Shown: piece by piece, positions 1 through 7,785 of the stretch
Layout: each line of letters starts with the position of its first letter
Position numbering within the stretch: the stretch's first letter is position 1
Source: Desulfarculales bacterium UBA696
GTDB taxonomy: Bacteria; Desulfobacterota; Syntrophobacteria; Syntrophobacterales; Syntrophobacteraceae
DNA: 64,000 nt
NCBI GenBank assembly: GCA_002298995.1
Contig: DBMO01000012.1
Location: forward strand, 1-64,000
Direction of reading: 5' to 3'
Made by a program: the position numbers and the translations under genes
Notes under the pieces: generated by a model
What the model saw: only the letters and a program-made list of their open reading frames with translations
The model's database searches: none
What the model was told of the DNA's origin: nothing

Positions 1-211
1 TTTTAGGCGCAACTTGAACGCAATTTTCCATGATGCGCCTCGCCCGCGAAGCATGAAAATTGAGCATTTTCTAGGTAATTATACGCAAGAATGTCTACGG
101 AAATTCCAAGTTAATTCAGGGTGGACACCGGCTTTCACCGTGCCCGCCAATTGCTGCCCGGAACTGAGCGGCGGGCACGATAAACTGCAACTCCACCGAG
201 GGCCGTAGCGA
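1..211. other. Window start, no supported gene
   Basis: Nothing convincing is seen here. A 64-codon open frame on the plus strand at 14-208 has no family resemblance and lies where the 3' end or degraded tail of the neighbouring regulator gene would be. It was not called. Confidence 0.4.
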
Positions 212-613
212 CTAGCTCCAGGAAAGCGAACTCACCGTCCTGACCAGATTTCCGGGATTCCTGCTCTTCGTTATGACCGAGTTTGCTCCGGCCATGTGGC
301 AATCCAGAAAATCCCCCTCCGCGCTCGATGTTGTGTGAATGATGACCGGAATTTGGTCGTACTGGGGCCGGGATTTAATCCACTTCAGGGTCTCGAGCCC
401 GTTCATGCGAGGCATGTTTAGATCGAGTATTATGATTTTGGGACATGTCTTGGAGGAAATTAGATCACAGCTCTGAAGATACTCGGTCATCTCGATGCCG
501 TCGCGAAGGTAAATCAGCTTGGCGTGTATGTCAGCTTGCTCGAAGGCCTGCCGGATCAAAATCGGCTCATCCTCGTCATCATCACAGAGAAGAATTAAAG
601 GAACAGGTCCCAC
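212..613 (-). CDS. Single-domain CheY-like response regulator (Rcp1 type)
   Basis: Stand-alone phosphoreceiver domain, presumably relaying a phosphate from a hybrid or phytochrome-type kinase; no output domain is present. The chain shows the acidic cluster LLCDDDEDEP near the N-terminus, the phosphoacceptor Asp in IILDLNMPRMNG, a switch Thr in IIHTTSSAE and the conserved Lys in ITKS. The frame is open up to 760, but the receiver fold begins directly after a GTG at 613 preceded by a GGGAG ribosome site about 8 nt upstream, so the longer N-terminus is probably not translated. The usual C-terminal YW-L-V tail of this subfamily is missing: the frame stops at LSWS, and a shifted frame just downstream reads FLELVA, hinting at a C-terminal frameshift. 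Confidence 0.8.
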   Translation of the reverse strand: MGPVPLILLCDDDEDEPILIRQAFEQADIHAKLIYLRDGIEMTEYLQSCDLISSKTCPKIIILDLNMPRMNGLETLKWIKSRPQYDQIPVIIHTTSSAEGDFLDCHMAGANSVITKSRNPGNLVRTVSSLSWS

Positions 614-998
614 GATAGAAGCTCCCAATGGGTTTGCCCTGAATAAGATGTCATAAGGCGTGACACCCGTCGAGCAACGGGGGAGAGCAACCGAATTGGA
701 GTCCGGGGTGCTGGAACAGGATGCTGTCCGAACTAATCGGCTTTTCATTGATACTAGCACAAAATCTGGAAAATACCATGGTAACTAACGCCAATTAGAC
801 TTTTATTGAGCAGGCGTCATTATTAACTACCCCGCACGCTAATTGGGGAGTATAAGTAAAGTTGTGTTTGAATTAATTTTGCAAGCACCACCGCCTCTGC
901 TTATCTTATATTGAGCTAGTCATTTCCTTTTCCTGGGATCGTGACTGCGCCACGCCACCTTCACCGTGACTAATCAATCCGATAAGGGGAGAAGAAAA

Positions 999-1136
999 AT
1001 GCATGAATGCTGGAATGATACCGGGGAGTGGCCCGATAAAACAATAATTTGCAAGGAATGTGAGTGCACAATATGCCAAAGCGGCGAGTGGGAAAAGTAT
1101 ACATCCCCGTACAAGTGCGTCTCATTCGGTCAATAA
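999..1136 (+). CDS. Small cysteine-rich protein (45 aa), unknown
   Basis: A 45-codon ORF with a very good ribosome site (aaggggagaag, 4-5 nt before the ATG). It has six cysteines at residues 4, 18, 21, 23, 26 and 40, including a compact C-x2-C-x-C-x2-C core (CKECECTIC) that could bind zinc or an iron-sulfur cluster, and three tryptophans in W-N/E contexts (CWNDTGEW, SGEWEK). No family is recognised. It sits alone between the regulator at 212-613 and the hypothetical gene at 1228. The coding call rests on the ribosome site and non-random composition only, and it may be missed by length-filtered gene callers. Confidence 0.5.
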   Translation: MHECWNDTGEWPDKTIICKECECTICQSGEWEKYTSPYKCVSFGQ

Positions 1137-1227
1137 TTTAGTTGGGTGAATCCAGGCAATTTCACCCTGTCGGGGTTTATCAGAGTTCAAGAAAGTACTG
1201 CGCCAAAAGAATGCACGGAGAGATTAT

Positions 1228-1740
1228 ATGGAGATTCCAAATGCCTTGGTGAAAGACTTGCGCTCCACCGGGTACTTTTTCGACGAGCTTAAAAATTACT
1301 CTCAATCTCCGGTAATTGACATAAAGGATTACTGTGCGAATCTCGCCGTTCCCTACCTGGACAAGGTATCGGGATTCTATGATAAATCGGGCCAGTCCAA
1401 TAGAAGTGGAATTTTGAGGCTTGCCATCGAACATTTATCTAATTCGAACGATCTCGAAATAGTGGATTCGATCTTCGGCCTGAAAAAAGTCGCTGAGGCC
1501 GAGATTGTAAAGGCCGGCAAGGCAAGCATCGAAGAGCAGCCTGATAAATCCAAGTCCCTGGTCAGTCGGCAACGGTTGGAATCGGCGGAGTTTCTCGTAA
1601 AGCTGCTGGTAAGTATTATAAAGATGTTCAAGCTGGTCAGGCCGAATGCCAATCAGAAGACAACCGAGGAAGCACACAACCCTGTTTTTGAAGCAATAAC
1701 CCAGAACTGGGAGGCTTTGGAAGCAAGCGTCGGTACGTAG
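1228..1740 (+). CDS. Hypothetical protein, mostly helical
   Basis: A 170-residue protein of no family I recognise. The ATG follows a GGAGAG ribosome site at good spacing. The sequence is soluble, rich in predicted helices, and has no signal peptide or membrane span. The middle (about residues 65-100) alternates acidic and basic residues, and the segment around 120-135 (VKLLVSIIKMFKL) is an amphipathic hydrophobic helix. It is followed by about 200 nt of spacer before a cold-shock gene. Function unknown; the call rests on codon structure and ribosome site. Confidence 0.6.
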   Translation: MEIPNALVKDLRSTGYFFDELKNYSQSPVIDIKDYCANLAVPYLDKVSGFYDKSGQSNRSGILRLAIEHLSNSNDLEIVDSIFGLKKVAEAEIVKAGKASIEEQPDKSKSLVSRQRLESAEFLVKLLVSIIKMFKLVRPNANQKTTEEAHNPVFEAITQNWEALEASVGT

Positions 1741-1956
1741 AAGCAGGCCTCGCGGTTTTGGATGGGTGGTTTGAATAATTGTGAGGTGTATCAATCATTC
1801 CTTGCTTTTTATCCCGATATTGACTATGATCGGCGGATAAATATAGGCTGTCCAATTTCTTGAGTTATATGCGGAGTCGATCTTTCGCCTGATTAGAACG
1901 ATTCTTAAATAGCTGAAGCGGGCTGCAAAAGTCAAAAAACAAGAAAAGGATCTAAG

Positions 1957-2157
1957 ATGACGGAAGGTCGAGTAAAGTGGTTTAACGAGAGCAAAGGCTT
2001 TGGATTTATCGAGAAGGACGGCGGGGGCGATTTGTTCGTGCATTTCTCCGCTATCGAGGGCAGTGGGTTCAAGTCTCTTACTGAAGGCGAGCGAGTGAGC
2101 TTTGTCGAAGAAAGAGGCCCCAAAGGCCCTCAGGCAACTCAAGTAAAAAAGATTTAA
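1957..2157 (+). CDS. Cold-shock protein, CspA family
   Basis: A 66-residue single cold-shock domain, normal length for the family. Both RNA-binding motifs are intact: RNP1 KGFGFI (residues 14-19) and RNP2 LFVHF (about 26-30), preceded by the usual G-x-VKWFN start. Such proteins bind single-stranded RNA/DNA and melt mRNA structure, not necessarily only in the cold. A strong intrinsic terminator follows 40 nt downstream, so it is probably a monocistronic transcript. The next genes encode another small RNA-binding protein and a small basic protein, making a compact RNA-chaperone locus. Confidence 0.95.
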   Translation: MTEGRVKWFNESKGFGFIEKDGGGDLFVHFSAIEGSGFKSLTEGERVSFVEERGPKGPQATQVKKI

Positions 2158-2198
2158 GACAGCAGAAGAATCTTTAATCGATCCTGCGAGAAGAGAAT

Positions 2199-2229
2199 GA
2201 GCCGGAGAGAACTCTCCGGCTCTTTTTTT
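2199..2229 (+). terminator. Intrinsic terminator of the cold-shock gene
   Basis: An 11-bp perfect stem (GAGCCGGAGAG paired with CTCTCCGGCTC) directly followed by seven T residues. Confidence 0.92.
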
Positions 2230-2296
2230 CAAAACTGTGTTTATCCTCGGATCGACGGAAATCTGTTGTGTTGAATCCAAAAAGAGGAGTGCAAAT

Positions 2297-2569
2297 ATGA
2301 ATATATATATCGGAGGTTTGGCGGGAAGCGTCACCGAGACGGAACTAAGAGAGGCTTTTGCGGCCTTTGGAGAAGTGTCTGCCGTGAATATAGTCAAAGA
2401 CAAGTTTTCAGGGCAGTCAAAAGGGTTTGGATTTGTGGAAATGTTGAACAATTCGGAGGCCGACAAAGCCATGAAAGCCCTTAACGGGAGCCGGCTGAAA
2501 GACCAGGTAATAAGGCTTAGCCAGGCAAAACCACCTTCTAAGCGACCCAGCCGCGGGCCGAGATATTAA
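2297..2569 (+). CDS. RRM-domain RNA-binding protein
   Basis: A 90-residue protein that is essentially one RNA recognition motif. RNP2 is IYIGGL (residues 3-8) and RNP1 is KGFGFVEM (about 42-49), followed by a short basic, proline-rich tail (SKRPSRGPRY). The frame opens earlier, but the ATG at 2297 matches the family start and is preceded by AGAGGAG. Bacterial RRM proteins of this length are abundant in cyanobacteria and Desulfobacterota and are usually cold- or stress-induced; the adjacent cold-shock gene fits that. It acts in the cytoplasm. Confidence 0.92.
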   Translation: MNIYIGGLAGSVTETELREAFAAFGEVSAVNIVKDKFSGQSKGFGFVEMLNNSEADKAMKALNGSRLKDQVIRLSQAKPPSKRPSRGPRY

Positions 2570-2634
2570 CCGGCCCTGACGCTTCAAATATTTGCCCAAT
2601 GAATTCAATGAATCCAAATTTTTCGGAGTGAGTT

Positions 2635-2856
2635 ATGGCTCAAAAATCCAAAGCCACCTTTCAGAAGCGGGAAAGGGAGCACGAGAAGCAGCAGAAAAAG
2701 AAAGACAAGGAAGCTCGCCGCCTTGAAGCCAAAAAAGCCAAAGCGGAGCGTGCACCGGTAAGTGGCGATATAGATCCGGATATTGCCGGAATCACGCCGG
2801 GGCCTCAACCGCTCCCCGAGCAATGGCAGCTGGCCGCGCGCAGGGATGGCAAGTAG
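2635..2856 (+). CDS. Small highly basic conserved hypothetical protein
   Basis: A 73-residue protein. The first 40 residues are almost entirely Lys/Arg/Glu/Gln (KREREHEKQQKKKDKEARR) and are expected to form one long charged helix, probably for RNA or ribosome contact. The C-terminal part is Pro/Gly-rich (ITPGPQPLPEQWQ). It starts at ATG with a GGAGTGAG ribosome site and lies 65 nt after the RRM gene, probably co-transcribed. I know similar small basic proteins beside RRM or cold-shock genes in related bacteria but no assigned function. Confidence 0.7.
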   Translation: MAQKSKATFQKREREHEKQQKKKDKEARRLEAKKAKAERAPVSGDIDPDIAGITPGPQPLPEQWQLAARRDGK

Positions 2857-2974
2857 TTGCTCCGCACGTAACCTCGCGGGCTGTTAATGGCCTTTATCCA
2901 TATAGATTTACGACAAAATGGGCTTACTTGCCCCAGGATGTGCGATTCGCATCCGAGACGATATCGAAAACATC

Positions 2975-3000
2975 GTTATTCCCGCGGCGCTTTTGAGCGA
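2975..3000. repeat. Dispersed 26-nt repeat, copy 1
   Basis: Matches 17825-17850 at 23 of 26 positions (consensus GTYATTCCCGCGGCGY followed by TTTTGRGCGA). Both copies are intergenic. Confidence 0.5.
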
Positions 3001-3076
3001 ATGAGGTCATCAGGCTCCTGCCTTCCGATTTTACTTAGCAGTTATTAGTTGGCTGTTTGGGCAACAGCCTCTCGAG

Positions 3077-3110
3077 CAGCCCCACCGTTTCGAGCAGGGG
3101 CTGTTTTTTT
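3077..3110 (+). terminator. Intrinsic terminator
   Basis: A 7-bp GC stem (CAGCCCC / GGGGCTG) with a 13-nt loop and seven T residues immediately after. It probably ends the RRM/basic-protein transcript. Confidence 0.75.
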
Positions 3111-3272
3111 GGTTTACTATCTTGCGCTTCGGCGGCAGATGATTAGATATTAGGGTCGGCTCGGCAGACCGATACCTTGCCGGGCGCGGGAGAGAGGTCG
3201 TTTCCAGCCAGGCGTCCCTTTCGAAACAGCCGATGAATAAAAAGGAAGATCCGGTCTGAACGGAGGCAGCAA

Positions 3273-4121
3273 ATGATGGACAGCAGAGTTCGCACAACCG
3301 TTCTTCTCACCCTTCTAACCGTGCTGATAATCTGGATAGGCAATTTGATGGGCGGGCGGCAGGGGATGTATATTGCCTTGTTGCTGGCTTTCGTGATGAA
3401 CATGGGAAGCTACTGGTTTTCCGATAAAATCGTGCTCGCCATGTACCGCGCCCAGCCTATCGAGGAACAGGATAATCCGGGGCTCTACGGGATCGTTCGC
3501 GAGCTTGCGGGTGAGGCAGGGCTGCCGATGCCGCGTATATATCTGATTCCGGAAGAGACACCGAATGCATTCGCAACCGGAAGAAACCCCGAACACGCGG
3601 TGGTTGCCGTGACAGAGGGGATAATGCGAATACTCACGCCGGACGAAGTCAAGGGCGTTCTCGCACACGAACTCGGACACGTAAGAAACCGGGATATCCT
3701 GGTAAGCTCGATTGCCGCGACACTGGCCGGCGCCATAATGATCCTGGCCAGCATGGCCCGGTGGGCCGCTATTTTCGGCGGCGGCCGCAGCAGCGATGAT
3801 GACGATGGCGGGGGGTTTATCGGCCTCATTGTAACGGCCGTGCTTGCTCCGATTGCGGCAACCCTTATCCAACTCGCCATATCGAGGAGCCGCGAATATC
3901 TTGCGGACGAAACGGGAGCGCACCTTGCGCACAATCCGGAATCCCTGGCGCGGGCGCTCGAAAAGCTTGCGATGGCCTCCGAGCGAATGCCGATGGATGC
4001 CAATCCGTCAACGGCGCACATGTTTATCGTAAATCCCCTGGCGGGCAAGAGCTTTGCGAGCCTTTTCAGCACACACCCGCCAATCGAGGAGCGAATAAGG
4101 CGGCTTCGTTCCATGAGGTAG
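3273..4121 (+). CDS. htpX: HtpX-family membrane zinc metalloprotease
   Basis: A 282-residue M48-family protease that degrades damaged or misassembled inner-membrane proteins, cooperating with FtsH in other bacteria. Two N-terminal membrane spans (about residues 8-25 and 30-50) precede the cytosolic catalytic part. The zinc-binding motif is HELGH (132-136), the third ligand is the Glu of SREYLADE (about 208), and two further hydrophobic spans lie between them. The loop before the last span carries an Asp/Gly-rich stretch (GRSSDDDDGGG), as in many homologues. Length is normal. The ATG is preceded by a GGAGG-type site (cggaggcagcaa). Confidence 0.96.
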   Translation: MMDSRVRTTVLLTLLTVLIIWIGNLMGGRQGMYIALLLAFVMNMGSYWFSDKIVLAMYRAQPIEEQDNPGLYGIVRELAGEAGLPMPRIYLIPEETPNAFATGRNPEHAVVAVTEGIMRILTPDEVKGVLAHELGHVRNRDILVSSIAATLAGAIMILASMARWAAIFGGGRSSDDDDGGGFIGLIVTAVLAPIAATLIQLAISRSREYLADETGAHLAHNPESLARALEKLAMASERMPMDANPSTAHMFIVNPLAGKSFASLFSTHPPIEERIRRLRSMR

Positions 4122-4356
4122 GGTCTTCCAACGCGGATGGCGCACAGAGCGCGTGGAAGGTCCGGGGATAAGGCGGAAAAGAACGGCATTCCCAGCCACG
4201 TTAATAGAGCGGAAAACCGCCTGCCATTGGTCGGCGACTCATGCGCCTTTGCGGGATTCTTCTTCTCAACTATTCCCCTGTGTGTAAAATTAAGGTATGT
4301 TTGCGCCCGGTCTTGGTATCTGGCGAATGTGGTCTCGTTTGAAGGAAGATACTGAT

Positions 4357-5652
4357 ATGGCAACCGTGGTCATAATAGGCACCCAGTGGGGTGATGAGGG
4401 AAAAGGCAAGATAGTCGACCTTCTGACTGAAAAGGCCGACTACGTGGTCCGTTTCCAGGGCGGGAACAACGCCGGGCATACCCTGGTGGTAAACGGGGAA
4501 AAATATGTATTTCACCTGATTCCGTCAGGCATCCTGCACCCGGGAAAGCTTTGCATGATCGGAAACGGGGTGGTGCTCGATCCGGCGGTTCTGATTAAGG
4601 AAATGGAAAAGCTCGCCGCGGCCGGCATTCCGGTTACTCCGGACAAGCTTGTGCTAAGCCTCTACACCCACGTTATCATGCCTTATCACCGCGCAATTGA
4701 CGTTGCCCGCGAGAAGAAAAAGGGCAAGACGGCTATCGGGACAACGGGCCGGGGTATCGGTCCCTGCTACGAGGACAAGGCTGGGCGCGGAGGGATCCGG
4801 GTACACGATCTGCTCGACAGGAGCACTTTTCGCCAAAAACTTGAAGCGGGAATAGAAGAAAAGAATTTCATCCTCGAGCGCTATTTCGGCGAAAAGCCGC
4901 TGGACATCGCGGCCATCGAGGCGGAATACCTGGAATACGGCGAGCGTTTGCGGCCTTTCACCGGCAACGTTTCCGAGACCCTTCAGCTCGCGGTCGCCCA
5001 GGGGCAAAACATCCTTTTCGAAGGCGCGCAGGGCACCCACCTGGACATCGACCACGGCACCTATCCTTACGTTACCTCTTCCAACACGGTTGCGGGCAAC
5101 GCGTGCTGCGGATCGGGCATCGGCCCGACCAGGATCGACAAGGTGGTAGGGATTGTAAAGGCCTACACCACGCGGGTTGGAGGCGGGCCTTTTCCTTCCG
5201 AGCTGCTCGACGAGACTGGAGATCGCATCAGGAAGGTTGGTGGCGAATTCGGGGCAACAACCGGTCGCCCCCGCCGCTGCGGATGGCTCGACATGGTTGT
5301 GGTGAAAAGCTCGGTGAGGCTCAACGGCCTCTCCGGCATGGTTATAACCAAGCTGGATGTTCTTACCGGGATTCCCAAGCTCAAAATAGCTGTTTCGTAT
5401 ACCTGCCGCGGGCACAAAATTGATGCCGTGCCCCCCGAACTGGATGCTGTCGAGGCATGCCGGCCCGCTTTCGAGGAATTTGACGGCTGGGAGGAAGACC
5501 TGACGGGAATTCGTTCCTGGGATGAACTTCCGCCGGCGGCAAAGGTCTATCTACGGGCAATCGAAGAACATGCCGGGGTGCCCATCAACATTGTTTCGGT
5601 GGGGGCCGGCAGAAACGAGACCCTGATTATCCGCAATCCTTTCGACAAATAA
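4357..5652 (+). CDS. purA: Adenylosuccinate synthetase
   Basis: Catalyses the GTP-dependent condensation of IMP with aspartate, the first committed step to AMP. The 431-residue chain has the usual length, with the GTP loop GDEGKGK (12-18), the IMP-binding GNNAGHT segment, the GTTGRGIGP loop and the C-terminal NIVSVGAGR segment. The frame extends upstream, but the ATG at 4357 gives the canonical start (MATVVIIGTQWG) and follows a GAAGGAAG ribosome site. It stands alone between htpX and a convergent regulator gene, with only 13 nt between the two stop codons. Confidence 0.98.
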   Translation: MATVVIIGTQWGDEGKGKIVDLLTEKADYVVRFQGGNNAGHTLVVNGEKYVFHLIPSGILHPGKLCMIGNGVVLDPAVLIKEMEKLAAAGIPVTPDKLVLSLYTHVIMPYHRAIDVAREKKKGKTAIGTTGRGIGPCYEDKAGRGGIRVHDLLDRSTFRQKLEAGIEEKNFILERYFGEKPLDIAAIEAEYLEYGERLRPFTGNVSETLQLAVAQGQNILFEGAQGTHLDIDHGTYPYVTSSNTVAGNACCGSGIGPTRIDKVVGIVKAYTTRVGGGPFPSELLDETGDRIRKVGGEFGATTGRPRRCGWLDMVVVKSSVRLNGLSGMVITKLDVLTGIPKLKIAVSYTCRGHKIDAVPPELDAVEACRPAFEEFDGWEEDLTGIRSWDELPPAAKVYLRAIEEHAGVPINIVSVGAGRNETLIIRNPFDK

Positions 5653-5665
5653 ATCTTCGCCCGGT

Positions 5666-6700
5666 CTAATTGAAATCAAATTCCGGGGTCGGTTTGAAGC
5701 GTCCCAATTCATCGATCAACGTTGGATTGAGCAATTGGTTAAATTTGACGCTTAGCGAGCAGTCCTCCAGGGGATGGAACCGTACGGCCACAATCGTGCC
5801 GCTGCGCTGGACGGCTTTTAAGGGGCCGGCCAGGGGGTGGGTGTAGCTCAAATTCATCTTCTGGCCGAGCAGCAAGCTGGCGGTCTCCCTTCTAGTGATC
5901 CTCACCATGAAACCAGCTCCGCCCTGCGACAGATCGATCACGTCAACCTTGAACGGCTTGCCGATCGGTGTCCCGGCAGCCGATAGGAGCTGCGCCTCGC
6001 CCCGTCCGAAAACATGGATTCGTTTGTAGCACCGGCGATCCAGTTCCCTTTCCTTTATCAGGTCCCTGATGCATTTCGATCTGGACGCAAAATCCTGGAG
6101 CTTCGATTCGAGAACCGGGAAATCGGTCTTCCAACGCTTAAGGACATCAGCATCGAGATAGCTCAGTTCCGTGTTCGCAAGAGTCACCATTGAAGTGGTG
6201 CACATCGTGCTCGAAAAGAAAGTATCATCGCCCGCGACTTGGCCTTTGTTTACCATCTTTAGGAGCACTTCACGGTTGTTTTGAACGTAGAATACCTTGA
6301 GGCGGCCGTGGTTTACCAGGAACAGGCGAGGTTTGTGTTCGCCCTGCGAATAAACCGCTGTATCGGCGGGATAGGTTTCGGTTTTGAGGGAAAAATAGAG
6401 CTCGTTTGCCTCTTCCACCGTAAGTTTCTGGTAGAGTTCCGCCCAGGTTTCGCGGTGGCCTTTATCTATTACCTCGCACTTTTCCTGCTCGATGACCTCG
6501 CCCGAGTGAATTATCTCATCGAGCGCCATTGGATCGATTTCAAAGATGCGGTCCCGGAGCGACTCCGCGGTCTTGAAATTCTTTTCCTTGGCGCAGGCGA
6601 TAGAAAGCTCATAGAGAAGCCTGACGGCCGCCGTCCTGTTATTCTCCTCCATGTATTTTCTAATAAGCTCTTCCTGTTCAATCACGCTGATCCTATCCAT
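5666..6700 (-). CDS. Cyclic-nucleotide-binding and PilZ domain protein
   Basis: A 344-residue two-sensor protein. The N-terminal 80 residues are helical (tetratricopeptide-like). Residues about 85-205 form a CRP-type cyclic-nucleotide-binding fold with no following DNA-binding helix-turn-helix. Residues about 228-335 form a PilZ domain with the c-di-GMP signature RRCYKR followed by DLSQGGAGF. This architecture suggests a cytoplasmic switch that couples two second messengers, or a structural CRP-like fold to c-di-GMP, and acts through protein contacts. Target unknown. A second, single-domain PilZ gene lies divergently on the other side of the intergenic region. Confidence 0.85.
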   Translation of the reverse strand: MDRISVIEQEELIRKYMEENNRTAAVRLLYELSIACAKEKNFKTAESLRDRIFEIDPMALDEIIHSGEVIEQEKCEVIDKGHRETWAELYQKLTVEEANELYFSLKTETYPADTAVYSQGEHKPRLFLVNHGRLKVFYVQNNREVLLKMVNKGQVAGDDTFFSSTMCTTSMVTLANTELSYLDADVLKRWKTDFPVLESKLQDFASRSKCIRDLIKERELDRRCYKRIHVFGRGEAQLLSAAGTPIGKPFKVDVIDLSQGGAGFMVRITRRETASLLLGQKMNLSYTHPLAGPLKAVQRSGTIVAVRFHPLEDCSLSVKFNQLLNPTLIDELGRFKPTPEFDFN

Positions 6701-7134
6701 CCACCCTCCGGCCTTGGCAGGCCATGCGCCCAGCCAAATAATTCAATATAAACTGCTGGATGCAGCATCACGGCATGAAAATGCGCGACCTGCATGCAGC
6801 TTCCCTCCATAAAAATCGGCTTTCCACGGGACAGCTTTAAGCTTTATTGTAATGGCCACGGGACATTTTCGATGCGTCGGATAGGTGTCTATTATCCTGT
6901 CTTACTTAAGTTTACGGGATTTATAGTTATCCACCATACCTAATTCATACCCCCCAAAATCCCCCTTACTTTATAACAGGTAAATGTGGATACTAGCATC
7001 AGAGAAGAATTGCGTCTGTCGTTTCCTAATATTCATAAGCTAGAAGTAGGCGGATTAAACGAGCGAGATACCCGGCACTATATGGGTATTATTAAGTTGT
7101 TTTCGGAATTAAACTTCTCGAGTGGAAATCAGAG
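6701..7134. other. Intergenic region between divergent PilZ genes
   Basis: A 434-base, AT-richer gap that must hold the promoters of the two divergent PilZ genes. I see no RNA gene or strong hairpin. A plus-strand open frame at 6986-7234 overlaps the start of the PilZ gene and was not accepted. Confidence 0.4.
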
Positions 7135-7509
7135 ATGCCCGAAGAGAGAAGAAAGCATAAAAGATTCCTTGGAAAGAAGGGGGGTTACGCTGCCTTTCTC
7201 AGGTCAGGCAATCTCGTCAGCATTGGCAACATAATTGATATCAGCATGGGCGGACTGTGCGTTCAATATCTCGCGATGGGCGACGAGGATCACGATTTCA
7301 CCGAAATCAAGATCTTCGGCAGCAACGGTTGTTTTATCCACGTTGACAGGGTGGACTGCAAGATCATCTACAGTTTCGAGATCCCCGAAGGATCGCTGGA
7401 CAACGTCACCACGAGGCGCTGCGGAGTGCGGTTCGAAAACCCAAATGTGCGGCAAATGACGGTGCTGCAGGAATTTATAGAACATTTCGCCATCGGAGAG
7501 GGCTGCTAA
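7135..7509 (+). CDS. Single-domain PilZ protein
   Basis: A 124-residue protein that is one PilZ domain, the c-di-GMP receptor. The N-terminal arginine motif is ERRKHKRF (residues 4-11) and the second ligand motif is DISMGGL (about 38-44), followed by the expected beta-barrel strands and a C-terminal helix. The central loop is longer than usual and contains three cysteines. The start codon is ATG in a weak ribosome-site context. It probably controls motility or exopolysaccharide output by protein interaction. Confidence 0.85.
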   Translation: MPEERRKHKRFLGKKGGYAAFLRSGNLVSIGNIIDISMGGLCVQYLAMGDEDHDFTEIKIFGSNGCFIHVDRVDCKIIYSFEIPEGSLDNVTTRRCGVRFENPNVRQMTVLQEFIEHFAIGEGC

Positions 7510-7614
7510 ACCCGATTCCACGCCTAACCGTTTTTCCCTTCCGATTCTTTCTTCAGTTTTCAGCCGAGCAGCCGCCCTAAGCCATTTACCTTGGCAAGCG
7601 GCGCAGGCTATCCC

Positions 7615-7642
7615 TTGACATCACTTCCATCATAGCTATCTC
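7615..7642 (+). promoter_or_regulatory. Possible sigma-70 promoter for sucAB-lpd
   Basis: A perfect -35 hexamer TTGACA (7615-7620) and a weak -10 TATCTC (7637-7642) at 16-bp spacing, about 145 nt before sucA. The -10 match is poor. Confidence 0.35.
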
Positions 7643-7785
7643 TAGGATTTGAATTCGGTGAGAGGGAAACACACTCGCTCCGCCCGGTGGCGAGCGTTCC
7701 GGTATAGAGGCGTAGGATACATGATCGTGCGGGGTTTTCGCGGAGATCAACCCAACCACGGCCCAGAAAGATCGCGGGATTTCCT

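Larger units (their letters stand above)
2857..3272. other. Intergenic region with terminator and dispersed repeat
   Basis: No gene is seen in these 416 bases. They hold one copy of a 26-nt dispersed repeat (2975-3000), an intrinsic terminator (3077-3110), and presumably the promoter of the htpX gene, which could not be pinned down. Confidence 0.5.

Noticed and set aside
3485..4363. A 292-codon open frame opposite htpX
   Set aside because: It is antisense to a well-supported gene along most of its length and has low-complexity, unnatural composition.
6986..7234. An 82-codon frame overlapping the PilZ gene start
   Set aside because: Overlaps a recognisable PilZ gene, no ribosome site, no family resemblance.
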